64,000 nucleotides of DNA from Protopterus annectens (lineage: Eukaryota; Chordata; Ceratodontiformes; Protopteridae), in assembly GCF_019279795.1 (NCBI RefSeq), contig NC_056747.1, positions 1,000,397,906 to 1,000,461,905 of the forward strand. The letters are read 5' to 3'. Both the position numbers and the translations under genes were made by a program. Below, piece by piece: positions 21,073-31,857 of this stretch. Position 1 is the first letter of the stretch, and each line of letters starts with the position of its first letter. Under the pieces are notes generated by a model. That model had not been told where the DNA came from and made no database searches. It saw only the letters and a program-made list of their open reading frames with translations.

Positions 21073-24000
21073 TATTCATAGGTTCATAGATTCATAGGTT
21101 CATACTAGGCTATCTGCCCTAGGGCATTTATAAGCCTAGCCAGAGTGTGTTTGGCTTTTGCCACCCATTTTTAATTAATTTTGTTATGCCTTTTTTTGAG
21201 GTTAGTATACTGTGCCTCTGTTTAACAGTGACACAGAAGTGATATCTGGGGTAAACCTATGACCTCCAATCCACTCATCAAGATTCCTCTTGAAGAGAGT
21301 CAATGTGGGACTCTGCCTAACCTGGACTGGGATTTTATTCCAGAGTGAAGGGAGCCTCTGGGTTATGAATCTGTCCCTCCAGCATGTCCTATTTATTTCA
21401 GTGCTGAGGTTCAAGTCTCTCGAGCGCGTAGCTCAATGGGATTTGGATTTTCTGAGGTGCAGCATGTCCATTAATTCTGGGTTGGACATGGCTTTATACA
21501 TCAGGCACAGATCACCTCTGAGCAGGCGGTATGCCACTGAGTAGAGCTGGAGTTTCTTTAACCGGGCAGCATATGGCATCTGTTTGAGCCCTTTGATCCT
21601 CTTGGTGAGGTACTTTTGGGGTCTTTCCAGATGCTGCAGGTGTCTGGTAAGGTACATCCCAAAAGGGGCATTGTACTCAATTATGGGCCTGATGAGGGAT
21701 GAGTAAAGAGGTACGATGACCTCCCCTGATCTAGATGTGAATCCCTTCATGATTAGGTGGGCTATATAAAATGTTTTTCTAACTACTTTGGCCACGTGGT
21801 TGTCAAATGAGAGATTGCTATCAACTTGGGTCCCCAGGTCCCTAATGACTTCTTCTGTACTTAATGGATTACCACCTATGTGGTAATTTGTGGGCACTTT
21901 GTTTTTACCAAAGGGAATGACTATACACTTTTTGGCGTTTAGCTTGAGGCCATGGCTCTGACACCAGTTGTCTGTTTCTATGAGGCCCTTTTGGAGGATG
22001 CTTGTATCGGCTGGAGAGTTGATTATGGTGCCCAGTTTGCAGTCATCTGTGAACTTGGTCAGCCACAGTCCTTCCGTGTTGGCCTGTACCGCCGAGAAAT
22101 ATATACCAAACAAGAGAGGTCCCAGGACTGAGCCTTGTGGGACGCCACTTGTAACTGGTTTGGAGTCTGACATGGCTCCAGTAATTCTAACCATGTGGGT
22201 TCTGTCCTTGAGCCAGTTTGCAACCCATCTAGTGACATAGGGGTTTATATTTAAGCTGGTGAGCTTATCTATAATGCCCAAGTGGGGTATTGTATCGAAG
22301 GCTTTTGTGAGGTCCAGGTAGGCTGTGTGGACCACCTTCCCCTCGTCAATGGCCTTGGTGACTGTTTCAAAGAAATCGACCAGGTTTAAGAGGCAGGATC
22401 TGCCCTTAACAAAGACAAACTGGGTAGGATCCAGTGTCTGTAGGTCCCCAATATCTTTATTTATGAGGTCCATGATGATCCTTTCCATAGCTTTGCAGAC
22501 CAAGCTAGTCAGGCTTATGGGCCGATAGTTTCCAGGATCCATTGAGGCACCACCTTTGTGGAGAGGGACCACTGTTGCTGTACGCCACTCTTTGGGTACA
22601 TATCCTGTAGTAAGGCTAAGATTGAACAGTAGTTTATGTTTGGGTTTAGCTCTTCTTGGAGTTCATGTAGGACGCAGCCTGGGACACCATCTGGTCCCAT
22701 TGATGCTGTGTTTTTTGCTTTGGAGAGGGCAGCTCTTACCTGAGCATCTGAGATGTCAGGAGGGCAGCACTCTGTTGGGATAGATATTTGCCCTTTTGGT
22801 GGGGAGGGGGGGGAGAAGTTTGCACTGAACCTGTCAGCTAGGATGTTGGCAATGTCTGTGGGCTCGGTGTATTTTTTGTCATTTTGGACTAATTCTGAGC
22901 ATATCTGGGAATTCCCACCCAGGTTCCTAACATAACTAAAGAAAGCCTTGTGATTATCCTTAGTGTCCTGTGCAATTTTTCTCTTGAAGCTGGCCTTAGA
23001 CGATTTTATGAGTGCCCGTAGTTTTTTGCTAATACTGATCAGAGATGCCTTCCCTTTTTGGGATTTTACTCTATCATGTAGTAGCTTCCTCCTTCTATTG
23101 TATAGTTTGTTTATGGCTGGGGTCCACCAGACAGGACGTCTGCCTTTGGAGGATTGGGTCTTGGTTTTATTTGGGATTGCATGATCCATGCATTCCTGAA
23201 GGTGTTCATAGAATGCGTTTGTAAAGGATTCTGCGGTCTGGGCCGTATTTTCCACAGGCAGGGGCTTTGAAGGATTTCGCCTTGGTTTTGAGGCATGTGA
23301 AATTTGCTTTAGAGAAGTTTTTCACTGTGGTTTTCTGGGCAGGGGGTGGGGTCAGGATGTGAATATCCAGTGAGATTAGTTTATGGTCTGATCTTACCAG
23401 TGAGGGATACACTTCTGGTCTGGAGCATAGTATCCCCATGTTGGTGATGATCAGGTCCAGTATGTTTTCCCCTCTTGTGGGAGTGGTAACAAGTTGTTCC
23501 ATAGCATTTGAGTTTATAAATTCTAGGAACCTTTGAGCTAGGGTGTTGGAGCTAGAGTAATGCTCCCAGTCTATGTTTGGGTAGTTAACGTCGCCCAATA
23601 TAATGGTGTTTGGAGAGACCTTCATATTTTCCAGTATTCTCAGGAAGGCCAAGTGGGGTTCCTGTATTTGGGAGGGTGGTCTGTAGCAGGCTATAAATTG
23701 GAATGCAGTTTTACCCACAGTTAGTTTCACATGGATAGTCTCTGATGCTTCGTGCTGTGCCACCAACCTGGAGGTGTGGGTATCTTTGACGAATATTGAT
23801 ACTCCCCCTCCTTTTGTGGTTCGGTCCAAGTTTTGGGGCCAAAAAGCATGGCATGAGGTGTAACCTGGTAGTGCTGAGGTGCTCTCGGGAGCCTTGAACC
23901 AGGTTTCTGTTACTGCATAGATATCGATGTTCTCCATGCTAAGGAGAGTTTTGAGTGCGTGCATCTTGAGGTTTAGACTTCTGGCGTTGAGTAGCATTGC

Positions 24001-24185
24001 TCTTAGTTTCTTATCCCTTGTGATACCTATGAAGGTGGGTTTGTCTTTTGAGCCTTGCCTAAAAAAGGCACTATGGGGGTACCAAGAGCCTTTGCCAATA
24101 TTCGAAAGTCCAGGGGTGACAAGTGCAAGCCGTCCCTAGCGAAGCATCGTGGCTTGTCGAGCATGTCATCCCAGGCTTGTATTAG
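21073..24185 (-). mobile_element. CR1-family LINE, copy C (5' truncated)
   Basis: On the minus strand the element begins inside the end of ORF1 (GWDDMLDKPRCFARDGLHL, about 24,175), continues through ORF2, and ends in a 3' UTR with GGCTTATAAATGCCCTAGGG and three TATGAACC/TATGAATC octamers at 21,073-21,105. This is the normal 5'-truncated outcome of target-primed reverse transcription. It is the best-preserved CR1 copy in the window by uninterrupted frame length. Confidence 0.9.
21202..23997 (-). pseudogene. CR1 copy C ORF2 (endonuclease and RT, near complete)
   Basis: The endonuclease frame (23,997-23,206) has NARSLNLK, VTETWF, GGGVSIFV, ACYRPP, GDVNYPNIDW (normally GDFN), LDLIITN and RSDHKLISLDIH. 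The RT continues in frames 23,255-22,515 and 22,572-21,433, and the end lies in 21,414-21,202. Motifs include NYRPISL, PTQFVFVKGRS, AYLDLTKAFDTIPH, GVPQGSVLGPLLFGIYFS and KFTDDCKLG. The catalytic aspartates are kept, while the preceding residue is Thr. Frame breaks fall near 23,230, 22,560 and 21,430, so a handful of indels separate this copy from a single frame of about 930 codons. The C-terminal NRTCWRDRFITQRLPSLWNKI block is intact. Confidence 0.92.
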
Positions 24186-24444
24186 TGCTGTTTACTGTCC
24201 ATTTACTCTTTATGCCACAAAACTACATGTGAAAACATAACAAACTGAAGGCCCTATCTAACCATATGTCACACATTTACAATGCAGCCATGTGCTGCCT
24301 CCCCCCATGCACTGCAACTCTGGTCTCTCAGTACTTGTTCACAAATATATCAACTACACTACATAAATTAATAACAAATGCTGTGTGATATGCAATGCAC
24401 ATCAATCTGGTAACATGCAGAACTAGAAATATCTTCACAGTTGC
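24186..24444. other. Unassigned spacer between divergent CR1 copies
   Basis: This 260-bp interval separates the truncated 5' ends of copy C (minus) and copy D (plus). I see no feature. Confidence 0.4.
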
Positions 24445-25930
24445 ACATGCCTAAACATCTATCAACTGAACCTGGGAACATTCGACCCATAAGCCTAACC
24501 AGCCTTATCTCCAAGGCTATGGAAATAATCATCATGGACCTTATCCACAAGGACATAGGCAACCTTCAAAACTCCTGACCTGACCCAGTTTCTTTTGTCA
24601 AAAGTAGGTCTTGATTACTAAACCTAGTGGACTTCTTTGAGAGTGTCACCAAAACCTTGGATGATGGAAAACAATACATGCCACCTATCTTGATTTGGCC
24701 AAGGCCTTTGACACAATCTCCTATTCAGGTATCATAGAGAAATTCTCCCATCTGGGGATTATCTCATAATTACTAGATGGATAGCCAACTGGATCACTGA
24801 CAGAAAGCACACTGTCAAAGTTGGGGAGTCCACCTCTACCACTTGACCAGTTACCAGTGGAGTACCACAAAGATCTGTGCTGGGTCCTCTACTGACTGGA
24901 AACTATTTCTATGAAGTCCATATGTAAGTAGATGGCCTGTGGTTTACCAAGTTTACAGATGACTGTAAACTGGGCATAATCATATAGAAATGCCCCAGTG
25001 ATGTTAACAAATTACAGAAGTTGCTGACACAGACAAATGCTTGGTTCCAAACTCATGGGCTGAAACTTAACACAAAAAATGCCTCATAGTCCCCTTTGGC
25101 AAAGAAGTAGCTGCTGCTAATTATGATATATGTAGCACCCCTCTAAGCTCAAACTCAGTGTTGCAAGACTTGGGAACACAGGTTTATGGCAATCGAAACT
25201 TTGATCACCATGCATCCATAGTGGTAAGAAAAACATTCTACATTGCACTCCTCATAAATAAGGCCATTGCATCCAAGACCAGGGAAGTCATAGCTCTGCT
25301 GTACTCTACCCTTATCAGACCACTAATTGAGTGCAGTGCTCCCTCCTGTATGTACCTCACCAGACACCTGCAGCAACTGAGAGATCACAGAGGTTTCTGA
25401 CCAAGAGAATACAGGGCCTCCAAAACATAATATACATGGAAAGACTGAAAGGCCGGTCACTGTATTCAGTATCATACAGACTGCTGAGAGGTGACCTGTG
25501 CCTGTCCTACAGAGCAGTCTTTGACCATGCCGTAATGGAAATGCTGGACATCAGCAAATCAAATGGGACAAGAATAACTTTCTCCAGGGATCTCAGCCTA
25601 GCCTGTCACATAAACAGAACATGCTGGAGAGAAAGATATAACTTCCAGTGATTGCCTCTCCTCTGGAATAGGCTCCCACTGCATGTAAAGTAGAGTTTCT
25701 CAATAACCCTATTCAAGGGCAAGCTTAAGAACTGGATGGGTGACCATAAATTCACCCTATGGGTAGTGACTATGTCCCTCATGGACATGAACATTCAGTG
25801 CTGATCATAAAATCTCTCTGCTAACAATAATCATCTGATTATGGTCAATAAGGGTACTCGGGTTTTTACACGGCTAGACTTGTAAAGGCCCTAGGTTCAT
25901 TAACCTAGAAGCCTCCTATGAACCTATGAG
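24445..25930 (+). pseudogene. CR1 copy D, eroded RT half with 3' tail
   Basis: Recognisable pieces are GNIRPISLTSLI, LVDFFESVTK, SGVPQRSVLGPLL (near 24,860), KFTDDCKLG (about 24,950), LGTQVYGNRNFDHH, IRPLIECSAPSCMYLTRHLQQL, SYRLLRGDLCLSYRAV and INRTCWRERYNF. The 3' end keeps AGGCCCTAGG and CTATGAACCTATGAGCCTATG near 25,915-25,937. Many stops and indels show that it is older than copies A-C. The 5' end starts within the RT palm, so this is a 5'-truncated insertion. Confidence 0.85.
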
Positions 25931-26099
25931 CCTATGCAAGCCTCCCAGCATCTTCTTTCCTACATCCACTGCTGATGTCATCCACTGCAAGTTGTCCTGC
26001 AGCCTTGTAAAAGTCAAACTTGTGCCATGGTGCTTGCATAAAATACTGAGCTCTATAGTCTGTATACTTAGGTAGGGGGAATCTGTTTTCACTGCAGTC

Positions 26100-26102
<3 letters not shown>

Positions 26103-26178
<76 letters not shown>
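26103..26178. repeat. (TG)n microsatellite
   Basis: About 38 TG dinucleotides inside the first satellite-like unit. Confidence 0.95.
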
Positions 26179-26179
<1 letters not shown>

Positions 26180-26463
26180 ATATATCTATCAAGCCAGAAG
26201 GCCATAAGTGTATATACTACAGTTACTACTCCAATGCCATGGACTGACAATATTATGACACTTGCACATACCTACATATCCATTTTATGCAGGCTTTCCA
26301 ACATCTTCTCTCCAACTTTCACTGCTTTTTTCATTTACTATAAGTCATGCTACAGCCTTGTAGAAGTCAGACTTGTGGCATAGTGCTTGTGTAATTTACT
26401 GAATTCTGTAGTCTCTGTAACTAGATAGGTAGGGGTTCTGTTCTCACTGCAGTCAACCGGAAT

Positions 26464-26476
26464 GTGCGTGTGTGCA

Positions 26477-26563
<87 letters not shown>

Positions 26564-26582
26564 ATGTGTGTGCATGTGTGTG

Positions 26583-26655
<73 letters not shown>
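26464..26655. repeat. (TG)n microsatellite with CATG interruptions
   Basis: About 190 bp of TG repeats with GCATGTGT interruptions near 26,562-26,586. Open frames reading CVCVCV or HTHTHT here are artefacts. Confidence 0.95.
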
Positions 26656-26657
<2 letters not shown>

Positions 26658-26754
26658 ATGTCTTTGTGCACTTGCTTGGCATTACAGAGAGCCTTTTACA
26701 CCAGCATGTGGGACACTATTACCATAGTCTCCTCATAGGACACTGCTGATGTCA

Positions 26755-27560
26755 TCAACTATATCTGGTTTGTGGATGTGCACAATTTCTCCTAGGGCAG
26801 GGTCAGAGACTGGCCTGAAGGTCAAGCAGATGTCACCTCATCCTATACAATACAGATTACAGTGGCATGACTTTCAGTCTATCCACATACATCATGGTGA
26901 GAAACCCCTGTGTTTTATCCAGCTGCTGCATGTGTCTGGTGAGATCCATGCAAAATAGAGCATTATACTCTATTTGTGTTCTGATGAGGTTCAAGTACAG
27001 TGCTCTACTACAATCCTCAGATTTGAATATGACGGCATGACTTATGATGTGCACAACATAGGCTTTCAATACCAGTATGGACACGTGGTGGTTGAAGTTG
27101 AGATTGCTATCTATGTGTGTTCCAAGGTCTTGCATATCACTGGGTATGAACACAGCAGGATTGTTGTCAATGCTGTAATTAACAGGGAATTCCACTTTGC
27201 AGAAAGACAAAATAAATACACTTTTTTACATTTTTTTTGTAGACTGAGTGGCTTTGTCACCAGTCATTTGTCTGTGTTAGCCCCTCCTGTAGTATGTTAT
27301 CATCACTAGTGGGCTCAGTGATTGCACCCAGTATGCAAGAAACAGCAAACGTGGTAAGCTAAAGGCTATATCCTGAACTGTTGAGAAGTAGATTCCAAAC
27401 AGTAAAGGGCCAAGCACGGATCCCTTGGGTACACCAATGGTGACAGCTCTACTGGTACAAGTTGATTCACCATCTTTCTCAGTATGTGTTCTGTCCATGT
27501 GCCAATTGTTTTTTTTTTGGGATATTTCACTTGTGATTCCAGTAGGGTTGTATACTTGGC
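26755..27560 (-). pseudogene. CR1 fragment F, RT domain
   Basis: On the minus strand the segment reads TIGVPKGSVLGPLLFGIYFSTVQ (27,445-27,375 region), LGTHIDSNLNFNHHVSILV, LIRTQIEYNALFCMDLTRHMQQL and, after frame changes, RGDICLT-like and IVHIHK-like text near 26,800. Q of VPQGS is K and other catalytic motifs are decayed. No octamer tail follows, so the 3' end is missing or eroded into the neighbouring repeat. Confidence 0.8.
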
Positions 27561-28010
27561 TTGTTGTAATTTCTGTCCTGCTTTTTATGTTGGTATGCCA
27601 GGATGGAAATTTGGGGCTAGGATTTACGAACACAACCTGGACATCAGGAATCACAAGACTACAAATGCCTTATTTGGACACATTCAGTATAATGTTAGCC
27701 ATTCTTTCCATTTTGTAGTGTTGGACCAAATCACATTTGATCTTAGAGGTCTTATATTTGATGACCATTTTGCTAAAAGTGGATTAATGTGGAAAATTAG
27801 ATTAAATGCCATTTGTTTTCTGGGACTTGATGATTATGTTTCTATTTCTTCTTTATTGCAGTTAAAAGGTTAACTAATTAGTATTGGTTAAGAATTTGCC
27901 TGACAGTGGTTCTTGTGTTGGGTCAGTTGTTTTTAATCATGATTTTAAAAGCTTTTACAGCTCCTTGATGTTAGTTCTGAGGAAGTTCCATGTAAGTTAT
28001 TTTTGGAACA
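27561..28010. other. Unassigned sequence between CR1 fragment F and a SINE
   Basis: One open frame of 129 codons (27,484-27,873) has no domain I recognise. Its upstream part overlaps the CR1 fragment, so I do not call it a gene. Confidence 0.35.
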
Positions 28011-28027
28011 AAAGCACTTTCAACAAT

Positions 28028-28151
28028 TATTCTTCTTCTTTCGGCATTTCCCGGTTAGGGGTCACCACAGCAGATCACCTGTCTGCTCATGATTGGCAGG
28101 GAAGTTTTACGGTGTTGAGTTGCCAGCGCAGTGCCCAACCTTCCACAGAAG

Positions 28152-28235
<84 letters not shown>

Positions 28236-28444
28236 TCACACCTAGGGCCAATTTAGAGTGTTCAATCCACCTACAGTATGTCTTTTGGATGTGGGAGAAA
28301 ACTGGAGTGCCTGGAGGAAACTCACATGACCACAGGGAGGAGATGCAGACTCCGCACAGAAGGCACCCCAGCTGAAGATCGAACCGGAGAACCTCTTGCT
28401 GTGAGGTGGCAACACTAACCGCCTGCACCACCACGGCTGCCCTG
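28028..28444 (-). mobile_element. SINE, longest copy, with 17-bp target duplication
   Basis: Read on the minus strand: GGCAGCCGTGGTGGTGCAGG, CACCTCACAGCAAGAGGTTC, CTTCTGTGCGGAGTCTGCAT, TTTCTCCCACATCC, CTAAATTGGCCCTAGGTG, an internal (TG)n, CCTTCTGTGGAAGGTTGGGC, and the tail GTGACCCCTAACCGGG followed by an AAGAAGAA run. AAAGCACTTTCAACAAT occurs at 28,011-28,027 and again at 28,445-28,461, an exact 17-bp duplication. This fixes both ends and the mode of insertion. Confidence 0.92.
28153..28231. repeat. (CA)n microsatellite inside the SINE
   Basis: About 39 CA dinucleotides at the position that is short or absent in the other two SINE copies, so the expansion happened inside the element. Confidence 0.95.
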
Positions 28445-28779
28445 AAAGCACTTTCAACAATCATGCCCTTTATTTGAGCACCACAGGATCATTTGGTTCT
28501 TTGGTTTGTGTTTTTCCTGTTGGATTTGTTGGATTACAGTTGAATACATACCTCAACTTTCCCTCCATACAGACTATGTTCCTGTATAAGGGTGTATATC
28601 AATATGTATCCATCTGAGTTGGGGAGGGGGCAGCACCCAATGCATGCATGTATAGACACATCCTGACTCTCCTCATCTGTGAGGTAGACCAACATGTCAT
28701 TATGGCCTTTTCTAAATGGACACTAGTAATATGCTGGCTGTGTGCAACAGACCTGTGTGAGTTGTTAATGCTACATCAT

Positions 28780-29240
28780 GTCTGTTACATCTGTTGGATG
28801 CCCTCCAAAAGGTCATCGAGGGCATGCATGATGACAACACTATCATCCTTTTGAACCTGACAAGCCCAAGGCATTTGACACAAACCCACAGTGAGGTATT
28901 CAGTGAACACTGTCAGATGTGATCATAAGCACCTATAATCACCAAGGGGGGAGACCACGTATCACACATGTGGCATCTAAATATGTTGAAATGTGTGGAG
29001 TGGCCTATATCTCAGGTACAGTGATCAGGTCTGTACATCAGGGCTCTCTGCTAGGCCCTTTCCTGTCCATTGCTCAAGTCACAGACATCACAAATAACAT
29101 ACACATCCTGTGTCCAAACAACGGGCTGAAGGACTACAGATTGTGGGTAATCATTGATTCCAGCTGTGATATTAGTATAATACAGACAGTATCAACACAC
29201 ACCAATTGGTGCCAAAGCCATGAAAACACTTGTAATGAAA
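28780..29240 (+). pseudogene. CR1 fragment H, heavily eroded RT
   Basis: In changing frames the segment reads KVIEGMHDDNTI, KPKAFDTNPQ (28,864-28,893), VHQGSLLGPFLS (29,033-29,070) and HTNWCQSHE (29,197-29,225). These match in order the CR1 text KAIDEGKVVH, TKAFDTIPH, VPQGSVLGPLLF and TDNWCQSHG of copies A-C. The catalytic aspartates are lost. This is the oldest CR1 remnant in the window. Confidence 0.6.
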
Positions 29241-29784
29241 CAAAAACATGGAGGGATTTGTTACATCAGGAAAACAAACATACAACCCAAGGATAATGTA
29301 GACATTGCACCCTATAATCAGACCAGTAGGCATATGACCTGCGTCCTGGGGTAGATGGTATATAGAATGCCCATCAGCATGTGGCCACAGTGCTGACTAC
29401 TGCCGTGTATGTAATACAACTACTGACTATGTGAAGGACATCCGCATCACAGGCAATTATACCCTCATAATTCACAGCCTTCATCACACCAACAACCAGG
29501 TACAATGCACCATTCCTCATATATCTCCCTACACATCATCCAGTGATGTGTAACTGAAATGTACCATCTTTGCCACAGTGACCTGTCAGATATCTTATTG
29601 GCCCCACCTAGGTATTCCTTTTGTGACATAAACATTAATGTCTGATGGTGTGGAACTCCCATCAAGTTGTTGCACCAGATGGACGTGTGACACCTGTCCC
29701 GCTAATGCACACAGTACATGCATAACTGTTTTACAACATTGATGGCATGGGTAACATTCATGACAGTGTGGATTGTGTCATAAG

Positions 29785-29790
<6 letters not shown>
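29241..29790. other. Unassigned sequence
   Basis: I see no gene and no repeat family that I recognise. The stretch ends in an AT array. Confidence 0.4.

Positions 29791-29877
<87 letters not shown>
29791..29877. repeat. (TA)n microsatellite
   Basis: About 43 TA dinucleotides without interruption. Confidence 0.95.
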
Positions 29878-29880
<3 letters not shown>

Positions 29881-30084
29881 ATGCACACCCATCAGCTAAG
29901 CCTGTATTGATTGTAATGTCACATACAGGTATAGCAGTGTCCCTCCTAACACCTCCACCAGATGTTGTTTTACATAGTTTCCTGTGTTGCCAGCCACAAA
30001 ACCGCACTAATTTAATTTAAATGCAGTGCGTAACATGAATATGTAATTAGCGCTACTGCTCACCACGCATCACCGCCTACACAT

Positions 30085-30128
30085 GTAAACTCTGTGTAGG
30101 CTTTGCCTGAAGCCTACACAGAGTTTAC
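30085..30128. repeat. Perfect 19-bp inverted repeat (stem-loop)
   Basis: GTAAACTCTGTGTAGGCTT at 30,085-30,103 is followed by the 6-nt loop TGCCTG and its exact reverse complement at 30,110-30,128. It lies at the left limit of homology of dispersed element copy 1, where copy 2 has its terminal inverted repeat instead. Confidence 0.95.
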
Positions 30129-30312
30129 TGAATTCTAGGGAAAGAGTATTTTTTGTATTTCACACATATGCCAGTTCTGTTTTAGACAATAAATTAATTT
30201 ACCATTTGTAGCAATTGTACATAACTTTCTTGTGTAGATAAAATTGGAAATGGAAATAATAAAAACAGTTACCCATTTATGTGTATCTTTATAAATAGCT
30301 ACTTGTATATAC

Positions 30313-30319
<7 letters not shown>

Positions 30320-30371
<52 letters not shown>
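30320..30371. repeat. (AT)n microsatellite
   Basis: It corresponds in position to the (AT)n at 50,419-50,468 in copy 2 of the dispersed element, so the seed predates the copies. Confidence 0.95.
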
Positions 30372-30375
<4 letters not shown>

Positions 30376-30815
30376 AACATAAATACATCTATGTATGTAC
30401 ATATGTATATATACATATGCATACATAAATATCTATTTTTGTCTAATATATAAATACACTCACACATGCGTGCATGCACACACAGATCCACACACACACA
30501 CACACACACACACAGAAAACATGAACACACATATATGTGTGGTCCATGTACACATTGACAGACACATAAACATTCACATTCCTTTAACTGGAAAGATAAT
30601 CTGTACATTTCTGGCTATAATTTAAATGTTTTATTGCTGTAAGAACTCACAGAGTAGTGATTATGAGCCCTCAAAGCAAGGAGTAGCAGTCATGTTCAGA
30701 ATGCTTAAGGGAGTGTTGTGACATCTGCACTTCAGATTCCAAGGTGGGGCCGCAATGCTGACAGTATGCATTCCTTTGAAGGGATGTGTTCTCATCACAC
30801 CTTGAGAGGCTCTTT

Positions 30816-30817
<2 letters not shown>

Positions 30818-30889
<72 letters not shown>
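30818..30889. repeat. (TG)n microsatellite
   Basis: It corresponds in position to the (TG)n at 52,914-52,983 in copy 2 of the dispersed element. Confidence 0.95.
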
Positions 30890-30893
<4 letters not shown>

Positions 30894-31857
30894 CACATGT
30901 GTCTGCATAAGAATGTGCCAATGTATTCATGTGAGATGCATGTGTCTTTATAACTGAAGACTCTGCCTAAACTTTGGCTGCTGATAATGTTTGGTCTTTG
31001 ATGTTATACACCTCTCCAAACTTCCATAGCACTATCAGCTTGCAACATAGAAAAATCAGTCAGAGGATTCATACACTCCTCTTTGTTTCTACTCTCTTTG
31101 AATGTCCTTTTTGTATTACTCTGTATCAGTGCATAAATGCCTCCAAGACTATATCATATAATCAGGAAGTTCATGGCAGTGTGGCAGTATCAAAACTAAG
31201 ATTTTGTTTTGTTTTGTTTTAATTTTTTGTAAGTACAAGCTAATGTCCCCTAGGTTAACTGGTTCATAGGTACTTACTAGGTTATTAATCTGTGAGATGC
31301 TTAAAAAGCCTACACTTACATTCCCGTAGTAGTTTTTATTATTATTTTTTGCATAAAAATGACCCAGAGGTGAGTAGAACAAAGAAATCTTATCTTTTGG
31401 TTGTTCCCGTTAGGGGTTGCCACAACAGATCATCTATTTCATTTCTTCCTGTCCTCTGCATCTTGCTGTGTCACACCAACCACCTGCATGTCCTCTCTCA
31501 CCACATCCATAAACTTAGGCCTTCCTCTTTTCCTTTTACCTGGCAGCTCCATCCTTAGCATCCTTTTCCCAATATACCCAGCATCCCTCAGCACATGGTC
31601 AAACTAATACAATCTCGCCTCTCTGGCTTTGTCTCCAAACCATCCAACTGGAGCTGACCCTCTAATATACTGATTCCTAATCCTGTCCATCCTTGTCACA
31701 CCCAGTACAAATGTTAACATCTTTAACTCTGCTACATCCAGCTCTGACTATTGCCTTTTTGTCAATACCACCTTCTCCAACCCATATAACATAGCTGGTC
31801 TCACTAACCTCTTGTAGAACTTCCCTTTCACTCTTACTTGTACCTGTCTGTCACAAA

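Larger units (their letters stand above)
25938..26760 (+). repeat. Two tandem satellite-like units of about 345 bp, each ending in (TG)n
   Basis: AGCATCTTCTTTCCTAC (25,947) and AACATCTTCTCTCCAAC (26,300) begin related units. Both then have CAGCCTTGTA(A/G)AAGTCA, TTGTG, a TAGGTAGGGG step, CTGT(T/G)TTCACTGCAGTCAAC-like text, and a long TG run. A third partial start (CACTGCTGATGTCATCAACT) lies at 26,741. The skeleton CTGCTGATGTCATC, TAGGTAGG, TTCT..CCC/CAG, (TG)n resembles the satellite monomer at 59.65-62.13 kb, so I infer a common origin. Confidence 0.65.

Noticed and set aside
26453..26749. Long open frames reading CVCVCV or HTHTHT (also at 37.0, 43.99, 52.9 and 60.1 kb)
   Set aside because: They are translations of TG/CA microsatellites. 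All six frames stay open because the dinucleotide repeat contains no stop.
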